A DNA stretch of 64,000 nt. It comes from Hyphomonadaceae bacterium. Lineage in GTDB: Bacteria > Pseudomonadota > Alphaproteobacteria > Caulobacterales > Aquidulcibacteraceae. The stretch lies in NCBI GenBank assembly GCA_022841905.1, contig JALHQO010000006.1:1-64000 (forward strand), in the 5' to 3' direction. The notes beneath the pieces are model-generated. The model did not search any database. It saw only the letters and a program-made list of their open reading frames with translations, and was not told where the DNA came from. This document shows, in pieces, positions 17,275 through 24,735 of the stretch (positions within the stretch are counted from its first letter, which is position 1; each line of letters opens with the position of its first letter). A program made the translations under genes and the position numbers.

Positions 17275-17370
17275 CCCGGACGCGCGAAGCGCGATCCGGG
17301 ACCCCGGGGCAAACGGTGCGGCCGTGGCTCCTGGGTCCCGGGTCTTCACTTCGTGAACCCCGGGATGACG
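17269..17370. repeat. Dispersed ~102-bp multi-hairpin palindromic element, copy A
   Basis: Terminal inverted repeats CGTCATCCCGG / CCGGGATGACG enclose two small hairpins and a central stem (GGGACCCCGGGGC against CTCCTGGGTCCC). Related copies lie at 24390-24490 and 38334-38437, sharing the termini, the central GGCAA block and the overall hairpin order but differing in loop sequence. Copy A fills most of the 110-base gap between paaC and paaD and contributes the ATG of paaD (CCGGG-ATG-ACG, minus strand). Confidence 0.88.
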
Positions 17371-17384
17371 GTGGTGTGTATTCG

Positions 17385-18134
17385 TCACCACGTCGCACCA
17401 GGATAGGCGCGCTGCAAAAACTGCATCTCGCTCAGCAAGTGTCCCAAATGCTCCGAGTGCCGCCCGCTTCGTCCGCCCAACACCGGGCGCCGCGCAGCAG
17501 GGCGCGGAAGCGTTGCCTCTGCCAGCACTGCGTCGACGCGTTGATCCCACGCCGCGCGCAGCGCCGCTTTATCAACGCCAACGCCCGCCTTGAGCGCCGC
17601 CGCATCGACTTCATCCGTCACGAACAACTCATCGACGAAGCGCCACATCCAATCGAGCCCGGCGATCATGCGCGCGCGGCTCTCCTCGGTGCCGTCACCC
17701 AGGCGCACGACCCAATCGCTCGCCAACGTCGCGTGATACGCCGTTTCCTTCACCGCTTTCGCCGCGATCGCTGCGAGCTGCGTATCTTTGGAAGCAGTCA
17801 GCGCCGTGAACAAAAGCTCTTGATAGTGCGCGAACAGAAACAGCCGCGCGATCGTCTGCGCAAAATCGCCGTTCGGCTGCTCAACGAGCACACAGTTGGT
17901 GAAATCCATCACATCGCGATGGAAGGCGAGTTTGTCGCCGTCGCGGCCTTCACCTTCGAGCGCGCCCGCCAGATTCAAAAAATGTGTCGCTTGCCCGATC
18001 TGATCGAGCGCGACGTTTGCCAACGATAGATCAACCTCCAGCGCCGGCGCGTGACCGCACCACTCGCCGAGCCGCTGGCCCAGAATGAGCGAATCGTCGC
18101 CCAGCCTGAGCGCGTATGTGGCGAGAGCGTCCAT
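17385..18134 (-). CDS. paaC: Phenylacetyl-CoA epoxidase structural subunit PaaC
   Basis: A 249-residue ferritin-like protein that binds PaaA and holds the complex together but lacks the diiron centre. ALRLGDDSLILGQRLGEWCG near the N-terminus, LANVALDQIGQATHFLNLAG and FLFAHYQELLFTALTASKD are typical. The start codon overlaps the paaB stop by one base (TGATG), implying translational coupling. Downstream, the gap to paaD is unusually long because a palindromic element sits there. Confidence 0.95.
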   Translation of the reverse strand: MDALATYALRLGDDSLILGQRLGEWCGHAPALEVDLSLANVALDQIGQATHFLNLAGALEGEGRDGDKLAFHRDVMDFTNCVLVEQPNGDFAQTIARLFLFAHYQELLFTALTASKDTQLAAIAAKAVKETAYHATLASDWVVRLGDGTEESRARMIAGLDWMWRFVDELFVTDEVDAAALKAGVGVDKAALRAAWDQRVDAVLAEATLPRPAARRPVLGGRSGRHSEHLGHLLSEMQFLQRAYPGATW

Positions 18135-18427
18135 CAGATGTGCGTAATGCCGTCAGGGATTTTGTAGAAGGTCGGGTGGCGATAGACTTTGTCCTCGGCT
18201 GGCTCGAACAGCGCCGCTGCGTCGCCCGGATCGGAGGAGGTGATCTGCGCCGACGGCAGCACCCAAAGGCTCACGCCTTCCATCCGCCGTGTGTAGGTAT
18301 CGCGCGCGTGCTCGATCGCCATCTTGGCGTCCGCCGCGTGCACGCTGCCGACATGGCGATGCGACAGCCCGCCCTTGCCGCGCACGAACACTTCCCACAG
18401 CGGCCATTCCTTCGATGCGTCGCTCAT
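18134..18427 (-). CDS. paaB: Phenylacetyl-CoA epoxidase subunit PaaB
   Basis: A 97-residue small subunit of the PaaABCE epoxidase. WPLWEVFVRGKGGLSHRHVG, HAADAKMAIEHARDTYTRR and EGVSLWVLPSAQI are characteristic of the family and span nearly its whole usual length. It begins four bases after the paaA stop and overlaps the paaC start by one base. PaaB is thought to bridge PaaAC units and assist electron transfer from PaaE. Confidence 0.96.
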   Translation of the reverse strand: MSDASKEWPLWEVFVRGKGGLSHRHVGSVHAADAKMAIEHARDTYTRRMEGVSLWVLPSAQITSSDPGDAAALFEPAEDKVYRHPTFYKIPDGITHI

Positions 18428-18431
18428 CGTC

Positions 18432-19430
18432 TCACTCCGCCGCCAGCTTCGCCGCCGCGCGCTTTTCAGCATGCACTCGCGCCGCATCGCGCACCCAAGC
18501 GCCGTTTTCCCACGCTTTCATACGCGCCTGCATGCGCTCTTTCGCGACCGGGCCTTCGCCTTTGACAACGGCGTAAAACTCTTCCCAATCGACTTCGCCG
18601 AAATCGTAGGCGCCGCGCTCTTCGTTCCACTTTAGCGCCGGGTCAGGGACAGTGAGCCCGATCGCTTCGGCTTGCGGCACGGTGATATCGACGAACTTCT
18701 GGCGCAGCTCGTCATTGGTGTCGCGCTTGATGCGCCAGCGCATGCTTTGTTCGGTGTTCGGCGACTTGTCGTCCGGCGGGCCGAACATCATCAGCGACGG
18801 CCACCACCAACGGTTCAGCGCATCTTGCGCCATGCGCCTTTGCGCCTCCGTGCCGGCCGCGAGATGCATCATGATCTCGTAGCCCTGGCGCTGGTGGAAG
18901 CTCTCTTCCTTGCAGATGCGCACCATCGCGCGCGCGTAAGGGCCATATGAGGTCCGCTGCAGCGGCACCTGGTTCATGATCGCCGCGCCGTCGACCAGCC
19001 AGCCGATGGCGCCGATGTCGGCCCAAGTGAGCGTCGGATAATTAAAGATGGTGGAGTATTTGGCTTTGCCGGAGAGCAGCGCCTCGGTCATTTCATCGCG
19101 CGACGTGCCCAGCGTCTCCGCCGCCGAGTAAAGGTAGAGCCCGTGACCGGCTTCATCCTGCACCTTCGCGAGCAGGATCGCCTTGCGGCGCAGGTTCGGC
19201 GCGCGCGTGATCCAGTTTCCCTCCGGCAGCATGCCGACGATTTCGCTGTGCGCGTGTTGCGACATCTGACGGACAAGCGTCTTGCGGTACGCTTCCGGCA
19301 TCCAATCCTTCGGCTCGATGAATTCGTCATTGGCGACGCGGGCCTCGAACGCAGCCACAAGGGCCGGATCTTCCGCGACCGCCGTTTCGGCCTTGCCTTT
19401 GACCTTACCGCTCAGATCGGTGGTGTACAT
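18432..19430 (-). CDS. paaA: Phenylacetyl-CoA epoxidase catalytic subunit PaaA
   Basis: A 332-residue diiron oxygenase subunit that forms ring-1,2-epoxyphenylacetyl-CoA from phenylacetyl-CoA and O2. Iron-binding helices are visible as [28 protein letters not shown] (an ExxH pair) and [15 protein letters not shown] (a second ExxH pair). It is first in the operon paaA-B-C-D-E and is transcribed away from paaG from a shared control region with a TTGACC -35 and a perfect palindrome in the promoter spacer. Confidence 0.97.
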   Translation of the reverse strand: MYTTDLSGKVKGKAETAVAEDPALVAAFEARVANDEFIEPKDWMPEAYRKTLVRQMSQHAHSEIVGMLPEGNWITRAPNLRRKAILLAKVQDEAGHGLYLYSAAETLGTSRDEMTEALLSGKAKYSTIFNYPTLTWADIGAIGWLVDGAAIMNQVPLQRTSYGPYARAMVRICKEESFHQRQGYEIMMHLAAGTEAQRRMAQDALNRWWWPSLMMFGPPDDKSPNTEQSMRWRIKRDTNDELRQKFVDITVPQAEAIGLTVPDPALKWNEERGAYDFGEVDWEEFYAVVKGEGPVAKERMQARMKAWENGAWVRDAARVHAEKRAAAKLAAE

Positions 19431-19452
19431 GCGCGCCTCTAGGATTTAGCAG

Positions 19453-19496
19453 ACATTACCATTCACCGACCGATCGGTCAATTAATTACGTTGACC
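19453..19496. promoter_or_regulatory. Divergent paaA/paaG control region with palindromic operator
   Basis: On the minus strand TTGACC (19476-19481) and TAATGT (19453-19458) are separated by 17 bases, a good candidate paaA promoter. The perfect 12-base palindrome GACCGATCGGTC (19468-19479) overlaps its -35 box and spacer. A second inverted repeat GGTCAA-N9-TTGACC covers 19476-19496; its right half could be the -35 of a plus-strand promoter for paaG. The arrangement suggests repression of both arms by a dimeric regulator such as a TetR-type PaaR; this is inferred, not shown. Confidence 0.6.
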
Positions 19497-19545
19497 GCGC
19501 GGCGCCCCTAACTTACGCCAATTCCACGCGCGAAGGAGACTGCCA

Positions 19546-20337
19546 GTGGATTTTGAAACCATCCTCTTCAGCGTGGCCGACGGCGTAGCCCGGCTCACCC
19601 TCAACCGCCCCGATCGGCTAAACAGCTTCACCGTCCAAATGCACGATGAAGTCTCGCGCGCGCTGGAAAGCGTCGCGAAAGATGCCAGCGTTCGCGTGTT
19701 GGTTCTGACAGGCGCCGGGCGCGGCTTCTGCGCGGGGCAAGATTTGTCCGACCGCGCCGTGGCGCCAGGGGGCGAGGGCGTCGATCTCGGCGAGTCGCTG
19801 GAGAAGCGCTACAATCCGCTCATCCGCAGGCTGACCAGCTTGGAGATTCCAGTCATCTGCGCCGTCAACGGCGTCGCCGCCGGCGCTGGCGCCAACATCG
19901 CGTTGGCGTGCGATATCGTCATCGCCGCCAAGAGCGCGAAGTTCATTCAGAGCTTCGCGAATATTGGCCTCATCCCTGATAGCGGCGGCACTTGGACGTT
20001 GCCGCGCCTTGCCGGCCAAACCCGCGCCCTCGGCCTCGCGCTCACCGGCGAACCTTTGCTCGCCGAACGCGCCGAGGCCTGGGGCATGATCTGGAAGTGC
20101 GTCGAGGACGATCAGCTCGTCGCAGAAACAGATGCGCTCGCCGCCAAATTCGCCGCCGCGCCGACGCGAGGGCTCGCCATGACCAAGAAACTCATCCGCG
20201 AAAGCGGTGCGCGTTCGTTGTCCGATCAGCTTGAAGAGGAGCGTGACGCCCAACGCGCCCTGGGCCGAACCGCCGACTACAAAGAGGGCGTCGGCGCTTT
20301 CATGGAAAAGCGCACGCCGAAGTTTACGGGAAGCTGA
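19546..20337 (+). CDS. paaG: Ring-1,2-epoxyphenylacetyl-CoA isomerase PaaG
   Basis: A 263-residue crotonase-fold enzyme that converts the epoxide made by PaaABCE to oxepin-CoA. The oxyanion-hole segments are VLTGAGRGFCAGQDLSDR and INGVAAGAGANIALACDIVI-like AVNGVAAGAGANIALACD. FANIGLIPDSGGTWTLPRLA with Asp at the catalytic position and AEAWGMIWK are characteristic of PaaG among crotonases. The GTG start at 19546 follows AAGGAG. It is first in the paaG-paaZ operon, divergent from paaABCDE. Confidence 0.93.
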   Translation: MDFETILFSVADGVARLTLNRPDRLNSFTVQMHDEVSRALESVAKDASVRVLVLTGAGRGFCAGQDLSDRAVAPGGEGVDLGESLEKRYNPLIRRLTSLEIPVICAVNGVAAGAGANIALACDIVIAAKSAKFIQSFANIGLIPDSGGTWTLPRLAGQTRALGLALTGEPLLAERAEAWGMIWKCVEDDQLVAETDALAAKFAAAPTRGLAMTKKLIRESGARSLSDQLEEERDAQRALGRTADYKEGVGAFMEKRTPKFTGS

Positions 20338-20340
20338 GCC

Positions 20341-22359
20341 ATGAAGCCGATCACGCTCCAGAACTACGCCGAAGGTAAATGGATTGCGGGCACGGGCGGC
20401 ATGGCCGAACTCCGCTCGGCTATCAACGGCGATGTCGTGGCGCTCACCTCGTCGCAAGGGCTCGATTTCGGCGCGATGCTGAACTTCGCGCGCACGCACG
20501 GCGGCCCCGCACTCCGTGTGCTCACCTTCCACGACCGCGCCAAGCTCCTCAAGGCGCTCGCCGAAGCGCTCACGGCGCGAAAGGAAGAACTCTACGAACT
20601 GAGCTACAACACCGGCGCCACGCGCGCCGATAGCTGGATCGATATTGACGGCGGCATCGGCACGTTCGCCGTCTATCAGGGCAAAGGCCGCCGCGAGCTT
20701 CCAAATGAGCGCATCCTGATCGATGGCGCACTCGAAGCACTCTCGCGCAACGGTACGTTCCAGGGGCTACACGTCTACACGTCGCTGCAAGGCGCCGCCG
20801 TTCACATCAACGCCTTCAACTTTCCCGTCTGGGGCATGCTGGAAAAATTGGCGCCGACTTTCCTCGCCGGCGTGCCCGCGATCGTGAAGCCCGCCAGCGC
20901 GACGAGCTATCTCACCGAAGCGGCCGTGCGCATCATGCTGGAAGCCAACGTACTGCCGAAAGGTGCGCTGCAGCTTATTGTCGGCTCGACGGGCGATCTC
21001 TTCGATCATCTGACCTGCCAGGACGTCGTCTCTTTCACCGGCTCCGCGCAGACCGCCGCCAAGCTCAAGAGCCATCCCGTAATCCAGCGTGAAAGCGTGC
21101 GCTTTGTGGCGGAGCAGGACTCACTCAACGCCTCCGTACTCGGCCCCGATGTAACGCCTGACGTGCCCGAGTTCGATCTCTTCGTGAAAGAAGTCGTGCG
21201 CGAAATGACGGCGAAGGCCGGCCAAAAATGCACCGCCATCCGCCGCGCGCTCATGCCCGCCGGGCTGCTCGACGCCGTGCAATCCGCGCTCATTGCGCGT
21301 TTGGAAAAGACCACGCCCGGCGATCCGCGCGACGAAACCGCGCGCATGGGCGCGCTCGTCAGTGTCAGCCAACGCGAAGACGTCCGCGCTAGAATCCTTG
21401 AACTCGCGCGCGATGCGTCGATTGTGTTTGGCGATCCAAATGCATCGCCCGTCAACGAGAAGGGCGCCTTCATGTCGCCGGTTTTGCTGCGTTGTGAGCG
21501 CCCGTGGGAAGCGCGCGCCGTGCATGACGTTGAAGCCTTCGGCCCGGTCTCGACGCTCGTGCCGTACAAGGATGGCGTCGACGCCATCGCGCTGGCCAAT
21601 CGCGGCAAGGGTTCATTGGTGATGAGCGTGTTCACGTACGACACCGAGTTCGCGCGTGACGTCGTCCTGGGCTCAGGCGCGTATCACGGCCGCATCGCCC
21701 TTATCGACCGCGATAGCGCCGAGGAATCGACCGGACATGGCTCACCGATGCCGCACATGATCCACGGTGGCCCCGGCCGCGCCGGTGGTGGCGAAGAGAT
21801 GGGCGGCATTCGCGGCGTCACGCATTACATGCAGCGCAGCGCACTGCAGGGAAATCCGCGCGTTCTGAGCGCTATCGTCAATCGCTACGTCGCGGGCATG
21901 CCGGTTGAAGAGGCGACGCAACACCCGTTCCGCCGCAAATTCCACGATCTGCCGATCGGCTATCAACTCAAAACCAAAGCCCGCGAAATCACACTCGAAG
22001 ACATCGAGCACTTCGCGCATTTCACCGGCGACACCTTTTACGCGCACATGGACGACGTTGCCGCCGCCGCCAATCCGCTGTTCGGCGGTCGCGTCGCGCA
22101 CGGCTATCTCATCCTCGCATTCGCCGCCGGTCTCTTCGTCGATCCCGACCCCGGTCCGGTGCTCGCGAACTACGGGCTCGACAATCTGCGCTTCGTCAAA
22201 CCAGTGAAGCCCGGCGACGCCATCCAAGTTGCGCTCACCGTGAAAGACAAAACGCTTCGTAAGCCCGATCAAGGCGAGGTGCGCTGGGATGTCGTGGTCA
22301 CCAATCGCGACGGCGACACCGTCGCCGCCTACGATCTGCTGACGATGAACGCGGCTTAA
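20341..22359 (+). CDS. paaZ: Bifunctional oxepin-CoA hydrolase / 3-oxo-5,6-dehydrosuberyl-CoA semialdehyde dehydrogenase PaaZ
   Basis: A 672-residue fusion. Residues about 1-520 are an NADP-dependent aldehyde dehydrogenase with [10 protein letters not shown] holding the catalytic Cys and [11 protein letters not shown] at the cofactor site. Residues about 530-672 are a MaoC-type R-hydratase with [13 protein letters not shown], the Asp/His pair that opens the oxepin ring. It begins three bases after paaG and ends overlapping, tail to tail, the aminotransferase stop by three to four bases. Later pathway enzymes (paaF, paaH, paaJ, paaK) are absent from the window. Confidence 0.96.
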   Translation: MKPITLQNYAEGKWIAGTGGMAELRSAINGDVVALTSSQGLDFGAMLNFARTHGGPALRVLTFHDRAKLLKALAEALTARKEELYELSYNTGATRADSWIDIDGGIGTFAVYQGKGRRELPNERILIDGALEALSRNGTFQGLHVYTSLQGAAVHINAFNFPVWGMLEKLAPTFLAGVPAIVKPASATSYLTEAAVRIMLEANVLPKGALQLIVGSTGDLFDHLTCQDVVSFTGSAQTAAKLKSHPVIQRESVRFVAEQDSLNASVLGPDVTPDVPEFDLFVKEVVREMTAKAGQKCTAIRRALMPAGLLDAVQSALIARLEKTTPGDPRDETARMGALVSVSQREDVRARILELARDASIVFGDPNASPVNEKGAFMSPVLLRCERPWEARAVHDVEAFGPVSTLVPYKDGVDAIALANRGKGSLVMSVFTYDTEFARDVVLGSGAYHGRIALIDRDSAEESTGHGSPMPHMIHGGPGRAGGGEEMGGIRGVTHYMQRSALQGNPRVLSAIVNRYVAGMPVEEATQHPFRRKFHDLPIGYQLKTKAREITLEDIEHFAHFTGDTFYAHMDDVAAAANPLFGGRVAHGYLILAFAAGLFVDPDPGPVLANYGLDNLRFVKPVKPGDAIQVALTVKDKTLRKPDQGEVRWDVVVTNRDGDTVAAYDLLTMNAA

Positions 22360-23516
22360 GCGACGGCCTTCAGCGCTTCGACGAAACGCGGAATGTCCGC
22401 CTCGCGAAGGCCGGCAACGTTAATCCGCGCCGCATCCGTCATGTAGATGCCGTGCACCTCGCGCAGCGCCACCACTTGCGCTTCGGTAAGCGGCAGTGTC
22501 GAGAACATGCCCTTTTGCGCCGCGATCTGGTGCATCGGCAGCGAGTTCACTCGCTCCGCCGCCAAAGCCGCGCGCGTGCGCTTGATGTGTGCGCGGATTT
22601 CGTCGAGCTCGTCGCGCCACGATTGGCGCAGCGCTTCGTCAGCCAGCACTTCGCGCACGATCGCCGCGCCGTGATCCGGCGGCATCGAATAATTTGCGCG
22701 CGCGATCGCCGCGAGATTGCTCATCACCGCCGGCCGCGCATTCTCGGCGGCCTTCACATAAAGCGCGCCGACGCGCTCGCGATAAATCCCGAAGCTCTTG
22801 GCTTCCGACACCGCGATCACCGCCTCCGGCACATGTTCCACGATGGCGCGCAAGCCGGCGACATCTTCGTCTATGCCGTCGCCGAAGCCCTGATAGGCCA
22901 GATCGAGGAAAGGGATGATGCCGCGCGCGTTCAGCGCATCCGCCAGCGCAATCCACTGATCCATAGAGAAGTCTGCGCCGAGCGGATTGTGGCAGCACGC
23001 CTGCAGGATCACTGCATCGCCGCGCTCAACTGTGTCGAACGTCGCGATCAGCGCATCCAGATCAATGCGCTGTTCAGAAATGTTGAAGAACGGTGAGTCA
23101 ACCGACTCAAGCCGCGCCGCGCGCACGATCGACGGATGGTTCGGCCAGCACGGCTGCGGCAACACGATGCGCTTTGCGCCACTTTCGCGGAGCAGATCGC
23201 AACCCAAGCGCAACGCACCGGTGCCGCCCACCGCTTGGATCGAAACCATGTCGCGCCCGACTGTGCCGAAGACGAGCTGGCCGACAAGCTTCAGAAAGTC
23301 CACGTCGCCTTGTTGGCCGACATATGTCTTCGTCTTCTGCGTCGCCAGCAGCAGTGCTTCGGCGTCTTTTACCGCGCGCATCACCGGCGTGTTGCCCGAT
23401 GCATCTTTGTAAACGCCGACGCCAAGATCAATCTTATCTGTCCGCGGATCTTCGCGGTACATCTTGATGATCTTGAGGAGCGGATCGGGCGCCTTCGGCG
23501 CGAGAGCTTCGATCAT
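22356..23516 (-). CDS. Aromatic/aspartate-type amino acid aminotransferase
   Basis: A 386-residue class I PLP aminotransferase of the AspC/TyrB group. Landmarks are VGVYKDASGNTPVMRAV, QAVGGTGALRLG, QACCHNPLGADFS with the conserved Asn, DLAYQGFGDG and AVSEAKSFGIYRERVG, whose Lys aligns with the Schiff-base lysine although the usual SKNFG reads AKSFG. The ending RINVAGL supplies the substrate-binding Arg region. The start at 23516 lies one base after the E2 stop, so it is co-transcribed with the 2-oxoacid dehydrogenase genes. A role transaminating aromatic or branched-chain amino acids into that complex or the paa pathway is plausible. Confidence 0.9.
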   Translation of the reverse strand: MIEALAPKAPDPLLKIIKMYREDPRTDKIDLGVGVYKDASGNTPVMRAVKDAEALLLATQKTKTYVGQQGDVDFLKLVGQLVFGTVGRDMVSIQAVGGTGALRLGCDLLRESGAKRIVLPQPCWPNHPSIVRAARLESVDSPFFNISEQRIDLDALIATFDTVERGDAVILQACCHNPLGADFSMDQWIALADALNARGIIPFLDLAYQGFGDGIDEDVAGLRAIVEHVPEAVIAVSEAKSFGIYRERVGALYVKAAENARPAVMSNLAAIARANYSMPPDHGAAIVREVLADEALRQSWRDELDEIRAHIKRTRAALAAERVNSLPMHQIAAQKGMFSTLPLTEAQVVALREVHGIYMTDAARINVAGLREADIPRFVEALKAVA

Positions 23517-23517
23517 T

Positions 23518-24735
23518 TCAATCTTCCAGCGGCCAAGTTTCAAGGACTTCGACAAAACGCGTAAGCCAGGCATTGGTCTGGTGCCCGTCGAGCACGCGGT
23601 GGTCGATGGTAAGCGATACGTACGCCATCGGCTTGATCACCATCGCATCGGCGCCGCCCACGCTGCGCACGACAACGCGCTTCTCCAGCTTGCCGACGCC
23701 AAGGATCGCCGATTGCGGCTGATTGATAATGATCGGTGCCGCAACGAGCGAGCCGGAGACGCCGTGATTGGAAATCGAAAATGTGCCGCCTTGCACATCC
23801 GCCGGCTTCAACGCGTTCTTGCGCGCGCGTTCGGTGACATCCGTCAGCGCCGTCGCCGTTTCCTTGAGCGTCAGCGCCTGCGCGCGCTTGATCACAGGAA
23901 CAATGAGTCCTTTGTCGCCGAGCGCTACGCCCATGCCGATGTTCGCGTCTTCGAACACTTCGAGGAAATCGTCATGCCAGCGTGCATTGACGTTCGGCGA
24001 AGCCTTCATCGCCTCCGCCGCCGCGCGCACGATGTAAGCGGAGAATGTGAGCTGCGCGCCGCTCTTGGCGTATGTGTCCTTGTGCTTGGCGCGGTGCGCC
24101 ATGATCGCGGAAAAATCCGCCTCAAAAACCGCGGTCACATGCGGGGCGATGGCAACCGAACGCGACATGTGTTCAGCGATGGAGCGCCGCATAGCATCGT
24201 GGGGAATCTTGCCGCCTTTCACGGGCGCAGTAGGCGCCGCCGGTTTCGCCGGCCCACGCGCGATGTGATCTTCAACGTCCTTGTGGGTGATCCGCCCATC
24301 GCGGCCCGTGCCGGCGATGTCGGTTGCATCGAGACGGTGATCCGACAGCAACCGCTTCACTAGCGGAGAGAGGCGCTGCTCTGTTCCACCGTCATTCCGG
24401 GCGGAGCGAAGCGAAGACCCGGAACCCAGGGCAACCGGCGCGATGCTTGCCCCTGGGTCCCGGACCGCGCTCCGCGCGTTCGGGAGGACGGAGGTATTGA
24501 GCGAAAGGACACCCAATGTCGCCCCCGGCGCCGCTTCATCGCCTTCGCCGAGCGCGATCGACGTCAACACGCCATCCGCCGGCGCCGGCACCTCTACCGC
24601 GACCTTATCCGTCTCCAACTCAACGATCGGCTCGTCCTGCTTCACCGCGTCGCCGATCTTCTTCAGCCACGCGCGCACGACCGACTTGGAGCCCTCTTGC
24701 TCCAACGGCATGACGATGTTCATCGCGTCGGCCAT
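23518..24735 (-). CDS. Dihydrolipoamide acyltransferase (E2) of a branched-chain 2-oxoacid dehydrogenase complex
   Basis: A 405-residue E2 core protein. The lipoyl domain (about 3-78) has ELETDKVAVEV with lipoyl Lys44; the peripheral-subunit-binding domain (about 119-160) has SPLVKRLLSDHRLDATDIAG; the acyltransferase domain (about 175-405) ends with TIDHRVLDGHQ, holding the catalytic His and Asp. The linker is odd: residues about 82-116 are encoded by a ~101-bp palindromic element (24390-24490) inserted in frame. It overlaps the E1 stop by one base. The absence of an E3 gene nearby is normal. Confidence 0.93.
   Translation of the reverse strand: MADAMNIVMPLEQEGSKSVVRAWLKKIGDAVKQDEPIVELETDKVAVEVPAPADGVLTSIALGEGDEAAPGATLGVLSLNTSVLPNARSAVRDPGASIAPVALGSGSSLRSARNDGGTEQRLSPLVKRLLSDHRLDATDIAGTGRDGRITHKDVEDHIARGPAKPAAPTAPVKGGKIPHDAMRRSIAEHMSRSVAIAPHVTAVFEADFSAIMAHRAKHKDTYAKSGAQLTFSAYIVRAAAEAMKASPNVNARWHDDFLEVFEDANIGMGVALGDKGLIVPVIKRAQALTLKETATALTDVTERARKNALKPADVQGGTFSISNHGVSGSLVAAPIIINQPQSAILGVGKLEKRVVVRSVGGADAMVIKPMAYVSLTIDHRVLDGHQTNAWLTRFVEVLETWPLED
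24390..24490. repeat. Dispersed palindromic element, copy B, inside the E2 coding sequence
   Basis: It has the same architecture as the copies at 17269-17370 and 38334-38437: terminus CGTCATTCCGG, central stem GGAACCCAGGGC / GCCCCTGGGTCC and a mutated right terminus (CGGGAGGACG). It lies wholly within the E2 gene and is translated (minus strand) into about 35 residues rich in Ser, Arg, Ala and Gly between the lipoyl and subunit-binding domains, where flexible linkers tolerate extra sequence. It is comparable in concept to Rickettsia palindromic elements. Confidence 0.88.
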
